DNA from: SZUA-309 sp965233675
GTDB lineage: Bacteria > Pseudomonadota > Gammaproteobacteria > Pseudomonadales > Azotimanducaceae
Assembly: GCA_965233675.1 (NCBI GenBank)
Contig: OZ247498.1
Location: forward strand, 4,960,001 to 5,024,000
Direction: 5' to 3'
Length of the DNA: 64,000 nt
Below the pieces are notes generated by a model, which ran no database searches, was not told the DNA's origin, and saw nothing but the letters and a program-made list of their open reading frames with translations. Numbering within the stretch: position 1 is the stretch's first letter; each line of letters opens with the position of its first letter. A program made the position numbers and the translations under genes. Shown here piece by piece: positions 1 through 7,735 of the stretch.

Positions 1-288
1 GAGCTGCCGCACGAGACTTTTATCGTTGCCACGGACAGAGGCCTGTTCCACAAGCTCCGGCAGCGGAATCCGGGCAAGCGTTTCATCGAGGCGCCAACCG
101 CCGGCGATGGGGCCATGTGCCGCAGTTGTGCACACTGCCCCTGGATGGCCATGAACGAACTGACCGCACTCGCTCAGCTCCTGCGTAACGATGCAATCTT
201 CGCGGCGAATGAAATTCTGGTGGATCCGGAGATCGGGGAGCGGGCGATGGTGCCGCTGAACCGGATGCTGGCCTTCCAGGCCGGCTGA
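1..288 (+). CDS. nadA: Quinolinate synthase NadA, C-terminal part
   Basis: This is the last 95 codons of quinolinate synthase, cut off by the left window edge. NadA condenses iminoaspartate with dihydroxyacetone phosphate to quinolinate in NAD biosynthesis and carries an oxygen-sensitive [4Fe-4S] cluster. The visible part holds the cysteine motif CRSCAHCPWMAMN (about residues 40-52 of the fragment), which contains the C-terminal cluster ligand of the family, followed by the usual short helical tail ending LNRMLAFQAG. The stop is immediately followed by the convergent M48 protease gene, whose stop codon begins at the next base. Confidence 0.93.
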   Translation, partial: ELPHETFIVATDRGLFHKLRQRNPGKRFIEAPTAGDGAMCRSCAHCPWMAMNELTALAQLLRNDAIFAANEILVDPEIGERAMVPLNRMLAFQAG

Positions 289-1860
289 TCAGGACCGGGC
301 GATTCTCAACTCGGTGCGGAGATCGTTGATCCGCTGATCCAGCATGGCCTGCAGCTGGTCGTTGTCCCGGCTGATCAGTCGCCTCGCGTACTCGAGATGC
401 TGGATGGCCCGGGTATAAGACCCATGCAACGCAAAGAACTCGGCGCGGGCCCGATGCACGGCCACGATATCGCCAGCCTTGCCGGCCACTTCTGCCAGCT
501 CATACCACACATCGATATCGTTCGGCCGGATCTTGCTCTGCCGGGTGAGGACTTCCTCGGCGATGTCGTACTCCTCGTTCTGCATCAACGCGTCCGCGTA
601 GAGCATGGCCAGAGGCGGATTGTCCGGGTTCAGCAGCAACTGCCGCTCGAGCAGGGTGAGTGCCTGGTCGAGTTCGCCGGCAGCGGTGAGAAATTCCGCA
701 TAGGCCGCGACGAAGAGCAATCGGTTCGGCGCCGATGCGAACAGCGCATCCGCCAGTGGCACGGCCTCTTCATGCTCGCCGGCTCTGGAGAGCGCCAGCG
801 CCAGACCATACTGGGCCGCCGTTGAATTCGGGTTCTCGTCCACTTCCTTGCGGAAGTGCTTCACGGCCACCTCCGGGCTGTCCGCGTAGTGCACCACCGC
901 CCGCATGCGCGCCAGGGTGTAATCGGGAGAATCCTCATACTGTCGGGGCGGATACTTGAGCGCGTTGGTCTTTGCGTCCGCCACCCGGCTTTCGGTGAGC
1001 GGGTGCGTGAGCAGGAATTCAGGCGGCCGGCTGGAGTATCGGTAGGCCCGTCCCATCCGGTCGAACATCCGCGCCATCCCATCCGGATCGAGACCGGCAT
1101 TCACCAGTGTGTTCATACCGATACGGTCGGCCTCTGTCTCCCGGCTTCTGCTGTAGCGCAGCTGACTGGACTGGGCGGCGGCCTGGGAAGCCGACATGGC
1201 AGCCAGGCCCGCATCACCGCCCGCGGCCATGCCGATGGCGATAGCGGCGATCATGGAGGCCATGGTCGGCAGCATGGCAGCCCGCTGCTCTTCAATGCCG
1301 CGGGCGAAGTGCCGCTGGCTCAGATGCGCAAGTTCATGGGCCATGACGGAGGAATACTCATGCACGTCCTGCGCGGTGAGCAGCAGTCCCAGGTTCACGC
1401 CCACGACGCCGCCTGGCGCGGCGAACGCATTCACCGCATCGGAGTCGATCAGCACCACCTCGAGAACCTTCTCCTTCAGCTGTGAATACTGGGCCAGATC
1501 CGCGATCTGAGTCTCCACGTAGTACTTCAGAATCGGGTCATCGATGGTGGGCAGAACCGCGTTGATCTGTTTGAGGAACTGGCGGCCGATCTGCTTTTCC
1601 ATGGCCGGCGAGACGATGCTCGACGAGCCGTCGCCGAGAGACGGCAAATCGGCGGTGGGGTCAGAGCCCATGGCTGGCAGTGTGGTCAGGCACAGGGGCA
1701 GGACGGCCGAAAGGGCAAGCAGCTTTGCATAGGTACAGGTACAGGCACAGGCACGCCGCGCCAGGCGCCCGACGGTCGTGGCGGGTGGCGCAGCGTGTCT
1801 GGAGGCGGACACCGAAGCTCGGAAGCTCGCGTCCGCCATCTGTCCGTGCGGGTCGTTCAT
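289..1860 (-). CDS. BepA-like M48 metalloprotease with TPR tail
   Basis: Periplasmic zinc metalloprotease of the M48 family with C-terminal tetratricopeptide repeats, the architecture of BepA/YfgC, which helps assemble or degrade outer-membrane proteins such as LptD. The zinc motif HELAH lies about 175 residues from the chosen start, and the downstream glutamate is in SRETEADRIG. A hydrophobic signal segment (LLALSAVLPLCLTTLPAMG) lies unusually far, about 45-60 residues, from the ATG at 1860. The reading frame is open up to 1986. ATG at 1839 and GTG at 1812 are alternative starts; no strong ribosome site decides. The n-region holds a short Cys-Thr run (CACTCTY) encoded by hexanucleotide repeats near 1732-1755. 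Confidence 0.88.
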   Translation of the reverse strand: MNDPHGQMADASFRASVSASRHAAPPATTVGRLARRACACTCTYAKLLALSAVLPLCLTTLPAMGSDPTADLPSLGDGSSSIVSPAMEKQIGRQFLKQINAVLPTIDDPILKYYVETQIADLAQYSQLKEKVLEVVLIDSDAVNAFAAPGGVVGVNLGLLLTAQDVHEYSSVMAHELAHLSQRHFARGIEEQRAAMLPTMASMIAAIAIGMAAGGDAGLAAMSASQAAAQSSQLRYSRSRETEADRIGMNTLVNAGLDPDGMARMFDRMGRAYRYSSRPPEFLLTHPLTESRVADAKTNALKYPPRQYEDSPDYTLARMRAVVHYADSPEVAVKHFRKEVDENPNSTAAQYGLALALSRAGEHEEAVPLADALFASAPNRLLFVAAYAEFLTAAGELDQALTLLERQLLLNPDNPPLAMLYADALMQNEEYDIAEEVLTRQSKIRPNDIDVWYELAEVAGKAGDIVAVHRARAEFFALHGSYTRAIQHLEYARRLISRDNDQLQAMLDQRINDLRTELRIARS

Positions 1861-2013
1861 ACGGGTTCTGTCTGAATCTGCCTGATGGGCATCGCCTGGG
1901 GCGTCAGCACGCCGATATCTCTTTTTGATCATACTTGATGGACGTATGCCGGGCACCAAAAGTTCAAAACCGGCTATGATGGACAATCATCCATTCCACC
2001 AGCGCAAAATCAC

Positions 2014-2301
2014 GTGAACCACCCCGAAAGCCCCGTCAATTCTGCAGAGAAGACCGCCGAAGAATCCGCCCGGGACGTCACGGTTCTGGACGTGAAGGGG
2101 CTCAAATGCCCCATGCCGCTCCTGAAGGCAAAAAAAGCGCTCAACGACCTCGATGCGGGGGCACTGTTGCGCGTCATCGCCACGGATCCGGGCTCCGAGC
2201 GGGACTTCGAAACGTTCTCCGCCCAGAGTGGTCATGCGCTGCTGTCATTCGAACGGCAGGCGGACGAGTTCATCTATCTGCTCAGGAAGAAAGACGCATA
2301 G
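2014..2301 (+). CDS. tusA: TusA-family sulfurtransferase
   Basis: Small (95 aa) cytoplasmic sulfur-carrier protein of the TusA/SirA family. The signature Cys-Pro-x-Pro is present as CPMP, with the sulfur-accepting cysteine at residue 32, followed by the amphipathic helix PLLKAKKAL. The C-terminal half (GALLRVIATDPGSERDF) matches the family fold. The start is GTG at 2014. The N-terminus is about 20 residues longer than the shortest members. It is divergent from the M48 protease and lies 3 bases upstream of the PerM-type gene, so the two are likely cotranscribed. In related gammaproteobacteria tusA sits beside bepA and perM, which supports the assignment. Confidence 0.9.
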   Translation: MNHPESPVNSAEKTAEESARDVTVLDVKGLKCPMPLLKAKKALNDLDAGALLRVIATDPGSERDFETFSAQSGHALLSFERQADEFIYLLRKKDA

Positions 2302-2304
2302 CCC

Positions 2305-3438
2305 ATGCGGTTTCTGGAAGTCATCAGCGGTTGGATCAACCGGCACTTCTCCAATGAAGAAGCCATCTACCTCGTGGTGTTCCTGGTGGTGGGTTTCACC
2401 CTGCTGTTTGTGCTTGGCAGCATGCTGCTGCCGGTGCTCACCGGACTGGTCCTGGCCTTTCTCCTTCAGGGGCTGGTGAAACGCCTGGTGGGGTGGGGTA
2501 TTCCGGAAAAACCGTCTGTTTATCTGACATTCATCTTCTTTCTCGGTGTTCTGGCCACCATCCTACTGTTCGTTGTGCCGCTGATCTGGCAGCAGCTGGT
2601 CGCCCTGCGCGCGGCATTGCCCAGCATCATCACCCGGCTCCAGGACATGCTGCGTGATCTTCCGGAAGTCGCGCCGGGATTTGTCACGGCGGAACAGGTG
2701 GATCAATGGCTGAACCTGGCTGCGGGCGAGGTGGGCAGCGCCAGTGGCTCCCTGCTGAACGCAGCGCTGACCCAGGTGCCGTCGGTGATCGGCGTTCTGA
2801 TTTTCCTGATCCTGGTGCCGATATCGGTGTTCTTTTTCCTCAAGGACAAAGAGCCGCTGATGGCCTGGTTCCAGTCTCTGCTGCCCCGGCAGCGGCCGCT
2901 GCTGGATCGGGTGGGCAACGAAATGAACCTGCAACTGGCCAACTACGTGCGTGGCAAGGCCATCGAGATCCTCATCGTCGGTTCGGTCTCCTTCGTCGTT
3001 TTCGAACTGCTGGGGCTCAACTACGCGGCATTGCTGGCGCTGGTGGTGGGTCTGTCTGTGCTGGTGCCCTTCGTCGGCGCCGCGGTGGTGACGATTCCCG
3101 TGGCGCTGGTTGCCATCTTCCAGTTCGGCTGGAGCTGGGATATGGCCTGGGTGATCATCGCTTACAGCATCATTCAGGCGCTGGACGGCAATGTGCTGGT
3201 GCCATTGCTCTTTTCCGAGGCGGTGGACCTGCACCCGATCACCATTATTGTCGCCGTGCTGGCATTTGGCGGCTTATGGGGAGTCTGGGGCGTGTTTTTC
3301 GCGATTCCGCTGGCGACGCTGGTCAAAGCGATCTACACCGCCTGGCCGACGGTGGAACTCGCAACGCCGCCACTGGAACGCGAGACGACGGTGCATGCTG
3401 CCGATGAGGCGGTCGGACCGGCGCCGGAAGTGCCTTGA
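2305..3438 (+). CDS. perM: AI-2E family transporter (PerM-like)
   Basis: Inner-membrane protein of 377 aa in the AI-2E/PerM/TqsA superfamily. It has hydrophobic segments near residues 17-75 (two to three helices), a central soluble region (about 95-150), and a dense C-terminal membrane domain from about 155 to 345. The hallmark C-terminal pattern is there: PFVGAAVVTIPVAL, then QALDGNVLVPLLFSEAVDLHP and GGLWGVWGVFFAIPLATLVKA. The transported substrate is unknown for most PerM proteins. It follows tusA by 3 bases and precedes dapA, an arrangement seen in many gammaproteobacteria; that order, not a known substrate, is the basis for the perM name. Confidence 0.88.
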   Translation: MRFLEVISGWINRHFSNEEAIYLVVFLVVGFTLLFVLGSMLLPVLTGLVLAFLLQGLVKRLVGWGIPEKPSVYLTFIFFLGVLATILLFVVPLIWQQLVALRAALPSIITRLQDMLRDLPEVAPGFVTAEQVDQWLNLAAGEVGSASGSLLNAALTQVPSVIGVLIFLILVPISVFFFLKDKEPLMAWFQSLLPRQRPLLDRVGNEMNLQLANYVRGKAIEILIVGSVSFVVFELLGLNYAALLALVVGLSVLVPFVGAAVVTIPVALVAIFQFGWSWDMAWVIIAYSIIQALDGNVLVPLLFSEAVDLHPITIIVAVLAFGGLWGVWGVFFAIPLATLVKAIYTAWPTVELATPPLERETTVHAADEAVGPAPEVP

Positions 3439-3501
3439 GGGGCCGGGGCCTAAGCAAGTACCATGGCGCCGTTTTCATCTGCGGCTCTTATAACCCCTTC
3501 C

Positions 3502-4392
3502 ATGCTGAATAATCCCCTCCGCGGCAGTCTCGTCGCGCTCATCACGCCCATGCACCCGGATGGCAGCATCGATTGGCCGGCGCTCGAGAAGCTGATCAAC
3601 TGGCATATCGAGGAAGGTACCCACGGCATCATCCCTGTCGGCACCACGGGTGAGTCGGCAACGCTGGCCGTGGGTGAGCATCTGCAGTTCATCGAAAAGA
3701 CGGTCGCCGCTGTGGCCGGGCGGGTGCCCGTGGTGGCCGGCACCGGTGCGAACTCCACGGCTGAAGCCATTCATCTGACCCGTCAGGCCGAGGCGGCTGG
3801 AGCCGATGCCTGCCTGTCGGTGGTGCCTTACTACAACAAGCCCACCCAGGAAGGTCTCTATCGGCATTTCATGGCCATCGCCGATGCCACCTCACTGCCG
3901 GTGGTTCTGTACAACGTACCGCCGAGAACGGCCTGCGACATGCTGCCCGAGACGGTTGCCAGACTGTCCGGACATGATCGAATCATTGGTCTGAAGGAGG
4001 CCTGTGGTGATGCGGAACGGGTGGCCGAACTCGTTGCCTCCGTGCCGGATGAGTTCATCATCCTGTCCGGTGAGGATGCACAGACCTTGCGGATGATGGA
4101 GCTGGGTGCGGTGGGCACCATCTCGGTCACTGCCAACGTGGTGCCTCGGTTGATGAGCGAGTTCTGCGCAGCCTTCCTTGCCGGAGACGAAGATCGGGCG
4201 AAGGCGCTGGATGAGAAGTTGCAGCCGCTGCATGCGGCATTGTTCATGGAACCCAGTCCACAGCCGACTAAGTGGGCGCTGCATGAAATGGGTCTGGTCC
4301 AGACGGGGATCAGGTTGCCGTTGATCGAGTTGTCTGAAGGCGCTCGTCCGGCCCTCCGTTCGTGTCTCAAGGAAATCGGAGTATTGTCGTGA
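3502..4392 (+). CDS. dapA: 4-hydroxy-tetrahydrodipicolinate synthase
   Basis: Condenses pyruvate with aspartate semialdehyde, the first committed step of lysine and diaminopimelate synthesis. From the ATG at 3502 the protein is 296 aa, normal for DapA. Visible active-site features: the TTGES loop (Thr48-Thr49), Tyr137 in VVLYNVPPRT, and the Schiff-base lysine at 165 in GLKEACGD. YYNKPTQEGLY is the usual substrate-loop sequence. The frame is open to another ATG at 3463, but family members begin close to the RGSLVALITPM block, so the shorter start is preferred. Its stop overlaps the GTG start of bamC in a GTGA junction, indicating translational coupling. Confidence 0.95.
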   Translation: MLNNPLRGSLVALITPMHPDGSIDWPALEKLINWHIEEGTHGIIPVGTTGESATLAVGEHLQFIEKTVAAVAGRVPVVAGTGANSTAEAIHLTRQAEAAGADACLSVVPYYNKPTQEGLYRHFMAIADATSLPVVLYNVPPRTACDMLPETVARLSGHDRIIGLKEACGDAERVAELVASVPDEFIILSGEDAQTLRMMELGAVGTISVTANVVPRLMSEFCAAFLAGDEDRAKALDEKLQPLHAALFMEPSPQPTKWALHEMGLVQTGIRLPLIELSEGARPALRSCLKEIGVLS

Positions 4393-5504
4393 GCAGACGG
4401 CGTTTGAGGATGTTGTGGGTGATCGTGCTTGCCGCAGGGCTGGCAGGTTGCGGCTGGCTCAACGACGACAAGGGCTTTTTCGTCAATCGTGACGATGACT
4501 ATATCGACATGGAAGAGCGGGACCCACTGGTGGTACCGACGGATCTGCATGCCAGCAAGGTGGCAGACCCCTATCCGATTCCGCGAACACCACGGCAGCT
4601 GAATCCGGAATTCTACCCCTACAAGCCGCCCCGTCCGGATGCGATCTTCGCCAGCGACAACCGGGAAGAAGTCCGCATCCAGCGGCTGGGAGAGCGTGCC
4701 TGGCTGGTGGTGCCGGAAGATCCGACCACGGTCTGGCCGAAGGTGAAACAGTTTCTGGCGGAAAACGGTATCCGGGTCGAGTCCGAAATGACCGAGTACG
4801 GGCGCCTGGATACCCAGTGGCTGGACACCTCCCGGGAGGCTTACCGGGACATCATCCGTACCGTGATACGGGAAGCGAAAGAACAGGACGGATTCCTGGA
4901 AGGCCGGGACCGGTTGCTGATCAGGGTGGAGCCAGGCATCCGCGAGGCGACCTCGGAAGTGTACGTGCGGCATGAGAACGACGCGCTCGGCCTGCCCAGT
5001 GTCGGCGTGGTGGATCTGAACAGCATTCGTTCGATGATTCCGGCCGCTGAGATAGACGCGCTCTCTGAAATCGGTGCTTACATTGCCGCCAAGGTTTCTG
5101 AACAGACCATCTCAATGGTGGCCTCAGATAACACCGGCCGGGTGAAGTCTTCCGTCGGACGGAATCCGGAGGGTGTTCCCGTGCTGGAACTGCGACTGGA
5201 TCGGGAACGGGCGTGGGCCACGGTGGGTCAGGCGCTCACCCGGGCGGAAGTGCCTGTGGAAGAACAGGACCAGCTGGAAGGTGTGTACATCGTCCGCGTA
5301 CCGGAAGATGTGCTGACCGGTGACGAAAAGGGCTGGTTGTCCGGTCTCCTGAGTCGGGGGAACAAGGGGTATGAGCTGCAACTGCATCTCGATGAAATTG
5401 AAGACTCGGTCTATCACGTGAGTGTCACCGACGGGGAAGACAAGCCGGTGGACAGGGAGTTCGGTCAGGAAGTGCTGACGATGATCCGCGAGTACTCCAG
5501 TTGA
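4389..5504 (+). CDS. bamC: Outer membrane assembly lipoprotein BamC
   Basis: BamC (NlpB) is a lipoprotein of the BAM complex, which folds and inserts beta-barrel proteins into the outer membrane. Starting at GTG 4389, which overlaps the dapA stop, gives a classical lipoprotein signal MSRRRLRMLWVIVLAAGLAGC with lipobox LAGC and lipidated Cys21. An extended N-terminal stretch (VPTDLHASKVADPYPIP) precedes the two helix-grip domains (about residues 95-210 and 250-365), as in E. coli BamC. The dapA-bamC gene pair is conserved in gammaproteobacteria. An upstream GTG at 4362 would spoil the signal peptide and is not favoured. The stop overlaps the TTG start of the next gene. Confidence 0.9.
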   Translation: MSRRRLRMLWVIVLAAGLAGCGWLNDDKGFFVNRDDDYIDMEERDPLVVPTDLHASKVADPYPIPRTPRQLNPEFYPYKPPRPDAIFASDNREEVRIQRLGERAWLVVPEDPTTVWPKVKQFLAENGIRVESEMTEYGRLDTQWLDTSREAYRDIIRTVIREAKEQDGFLEGRDRLLIRVEPGIREATSEVYVRHENDALGLPSVGVVDLNSIRSMIPAAEIDALSEIGAYIAAKVSEQTISMVASDNTGRVKSSVGRNPEGVPVLELRLDRERAWATVGQALTRAEVPVEEQDQLEGVYIVRVPEDVLTGDEKGWLSGLLSRGNKGYELQLHLDEIEDSVYHVSVTDGEDKPVDREFGQEVLTMIREYSS

Positions 5505-6340
5505 GTCGATTCGCCTCACTTGGCAGCGGGAGTCGAGGCAACGGCACCGTTGTCGAGATCGGCGGCGAACGAATCCTGGTTGACTGCGGCTTCACGCTGA
5601 AACAGGCGGAAGCGCGGCTCGCACGTATCGATCTGAAGCCGGCTGATCTCACGGCGATCCTGGTCACACACGAGCACAGTGATCATATTGGCGGTGTTGG
5701 CGCACTGGCCTACAAATACGCAATTCCGGTTTACGCCTCCTTCGGTACGCTGGATTCCGCCAGAAAGAGCGCGTCCGTGGTGGGCAGCGCGATCAGCGCC
5801 CACAGTGCCTTTCAGGTCGGCGCCGTTGAAGTGACGCCGGTGGTGGTGCCTCATGATGCCCGGGAGCCGACGCAGTTCGTTTTCCGACACGAGGGCTGCT
5901 CGGTGGGTGTGGTGTCTGATCTCGGCTGCGTGACGCCCTTTGTCATCGAGCAGTTCAGCGGTCTCGATGGGCTGCTGATGGAGAGCAACTACGACCTGCC
6001 GATGCTGGCGAATGGCCGCTACCCGGAACGGGTGAAGCGTCGTATCGCCAGTGATCTCGGCCATCTGTCCAATGAGCAGGCGGCCGGGTTCCTCGAACGG
6101 ATCGGGCACCCGGATCTGACGGTGGTCGTCGGGCACGTGAGTGAGGAAAACAACCACCCGGACCTGCTGAGCGAGGCATTCACGGCCCATCAGGACAGCG
6201 TTCGCCAGCTCACCTTTGCGACGCAGGACGAAGGCGCCGGCTGGCAGTCGGTGGTTTCCGCCGCAGCAGCGAAGGACGTTCAGTCGGCTGGTCCGGCGGA
6301 GCCTCGAGTGCCTGCAGAAGATGTGTTCAGCATTGGCTGA
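5501..6340 (+). CDS. MBL-fold metallohydrolase (YycJ/WalJ-like)
   Basis: Cytoplasmic metallo-beta-lactamase-fold hydrolase, 279 aa. The metal-binding motif HEHSDH is at residues 57-62 in VTHEHSDHIGG. Further ligands of the fold are visible in the aspartate of VSDLGCV and the histidine of VVGHVSEENNHPD. The N-terminus FASLGSGSRGNGTVVE is the signature of the YycJ/PhnP-like branch. The start is a TTG at 5501 inside a TTGA overlap with bamC. Position after dapA-bamC is conserved in Pseudomonas-type genomes, where its substrate is not established; some relatives are nucleases. The C-terminal 30 residues are low-complexity and not conserved-looking. Confidence 0.88.
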   Translation: MSRFASLGSGSRGNGTVVEIGGERILVDCGFTLKQAEARLARIDLKPADLTAILVTHEHSDHIGGVGALAYKYAIPVYASFGTLDSARKSASVVGSAISAHSAFQVGAVEVTPVVVPHDAREPTQFVFRHEGCSVGVVSDLGCVTPFVIEQFSGLDGLLMESNYDLPMLANGRYPERVKRRIASDLGHLSNEQAAGFLERIGHPDLTVVVGHVSEENNHPDLLSEAFTAHQDSVRQLTFATQDEGAGWQSVVSAAAAKDVQSAGPAEPRVPAEDVFSIG

Positions 6341-6983
6341 CTCGATACCCGACGCAGCCTCGGCGGTGACCGAGCAGACGGTCGGGTGTCCGGAATGTGA
6401 TCTTCTCGGCCAGGTAGGCGCGTTGGAACCGGGAGAGCGGGCGGTATGCGCGCGGTGCGGTTGCGTGCTGAGTGTGTGTTTCGAAGATCCATATACCCGG
6501 GCCTGGTCGTTCAGCGTTTCCGCGCTTATTGTTCTGGCCGTCGCCTTTGCCTTTCCGTTTCTTTCGATCTCCGCCGCCGGGGTGACCAGTTCCATGACGC
6601 TGGTGCAGACCGTGCTCTACCTTGCCCAGTACGGCGCGGACGCCATCGCCGTGCTGGTCTCGATCTTTGTGATCCTCGTGCCACTGGTGATGCTGATCTT
6701 CATCCTGGTGCTCGCGACCGCACTGCGCGCCGACCGTTTTCATCCGCTGCTGATGGCGCCCACCCGCTGGTTGTTTCATCTGAACGCCTGGTCCATGGTG
6801 GAGGTATTCGCAATTGGCGTGATCGTCAGCCTGGTGAAGCTGGCGGCGATGGCCAAGGTGACCCTGGGTCCCTCCTTCTGGGCATACCTGGCGTTCACGG
6901 TGCTGTTTCTGCTCGCCTTCTCGGCGATGGACCGGCTGACCGTATGGCGGGACATCGAACGACTGACCCGAGCACGATCTTGA
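6321..6983 (+). CDS. pqiA: Paraquat-inducible protein A, N-terminal-type half
   Basis: Inner-membrane protein of the PqiA/LetA family, about 220 aa from ATG 6321. A zinc-ribbon-like motif (CPECDLL, then CARCGC) begins near residue 18, followed by four hydrophobic segments: VSALIVLAVAFAFPFLSI, the SIFVILVPLVMLIFILVLA block, VEVFAIGVIVSLVKLAAM, and AYLAFTVLFLLAFSAM. E. coli PqiA joins two such halves in one chain; here the halves are separate genes and this is the first. The start overlaps the MBL gene end by 20 bases, and its stop overlaps the TTG of the second half (TTGA). PqiA works with the MCE protein PqiB in lipid traffic between inner and outer membranes. Confidence 0.85.
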   Translation: MCSALADSIPDAASAVTEQTVGCPECDLLGQVGALEPGERAVCARCGCVLSVCFEDPYTRAWSFSVSALIVLAVAFAFPFLSISAAGVTSSMTLVQTVLYLAQYGADAIAVLVSIFVILVPLVMLIFILVLATALRADRFHPLLMAPTRWLFHLNAWSMVEVFAIGVIVSLVKLAAMAKVTLGPSFWAYLAFTVLFLLAFSAMDRLTVWRDIERLTRARS

Positions 6984-7735
6984 CCGACGCCGAAGCGGAA
7001 AGAGCCCTCAGCGGGGAAAGAGCCCTCAGCGGGGAAAGAGCCCTCAGCGCGGAAAGAGCCCTCAGCGCGGCAAAAGCCCTCAGCGCCCAAAAAGCCGGCT
7101 ACGACGTCTGCCATACCTGCCTGGCGCTCAACCCCGCCGGTGGTGCGGATTGCCAGCGCTGTGGTTCGCGCGTACACGCGCGAATTCCCAACAGTCTGCA
7201 GCGGACGACAGCCCTTCTGATCGCGGCAATCGCGCTCTACTTTCCGGCGAATCTCTTTCCGATCATGACCACGGATCAGTTTGCGCGCTCGATGGACAGT
7301 ACGATCATTGGTGGAGTGGTGCTGCTCTGGAACATGGGCTCCTATCCGGTGGCGCTGGTGATCCTGATCGCCAGCGTTCTGGTCCCCATCGGTAAAATCC
7401 TCACGGTGGGGGCATTGTGCTGGACGGTTGGCCGCCACCAGCCGGTTTCTCCGCGCCAGCGCACGACGCTCTATCGGATCACTGAATTCATCGGCAAGTG
7501 GTCCATGGTGGATGTTTTCGTGGTGGCGATTCTGGTGGCGTTGATCCAGATTACCGGCATCATTGTCATCCGGCCTGGTGGCGCGGCGCTGGCCTTTGCC
7601 GGGGTTGTGATTCTGACCATGCTGGCGGCGGAGAGTTTTGATCCCAGATTGATCTGGGACGACATGGCAACCGACGCAGACCCGACCGGCGATCGGGACC
7701 AACCGGGCGAACAGGGGCAAGAGGAGAGAGCGTGA
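6980..7735 (+). CDS. pqiA: Paraquat-inducible protein A, second half, repeat-bearing N-terminus
   Basis: Second PqiA/LetA-type membrane protein, 251 aa. The TTG at 6980 overlaps the previous stop and is the natural start. After MTDAEA comes a run of hexapeptides of the type (A/G)ERALS (about residues 6-35) encoded by an 18-bp tandem repeat. Then the zinc-ribbon pair CHTCLAL and CQRCGS, and four membrane segments including ALLIAAIALYFPANLFPIM, a strongly conserved family motif. The charged C-terminus is rich in Asp, Gly and Glu. It ends in a GTGA overlap with pqiB. The repeat lies where relatives have only a short linker and may be a recent expansion. Confidence 0.85.
   Translation: MTDAEAERALSGERALSGERALSAERALSAAKALSAQKAGYDVCHTCLALNPAGGADCQRCGSRVHARIPNSLQRTTALLIAAIALYFPANLFPIMTTDQFARSMDSTIIGGVVLLWNMGSYPVALVILIASVLVPIGKILTVGALCWTVGRHQPVSPRQRTTLYRITEFIGKWSMVDVFVVAILVALIQITGIIVIRPGGAALAFAGVVILTMLAAESFDPRLIWDDMATDADPTGDRDQPGEQGQEERA
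6995..7084. repeat. 18-bp tandem repeat, five units, in frame
   Basis: Five consecutive 18-bp units begin at 6995, 7013, 7031, 7049 and 7067, with a decayed sixth from 7085. Units 1 and 4 (GCGGAAAGAGCCCTCAGC) are identical; units 2 and 3 (GGGG at the start) are identical to each other; unit 5 differs at two further positions. Each unit encodes six residues (A/G-E-R-A-L-S), so length changes would keep the reading frame of the second PqiA half. Confidence 0.97.

Noticed and set aside
3858..4973. 371-codon minus-strand frame across dapA and bamC
   Set aside because: Overlaps two conserved coupled genes on the other strand and has no coding features.
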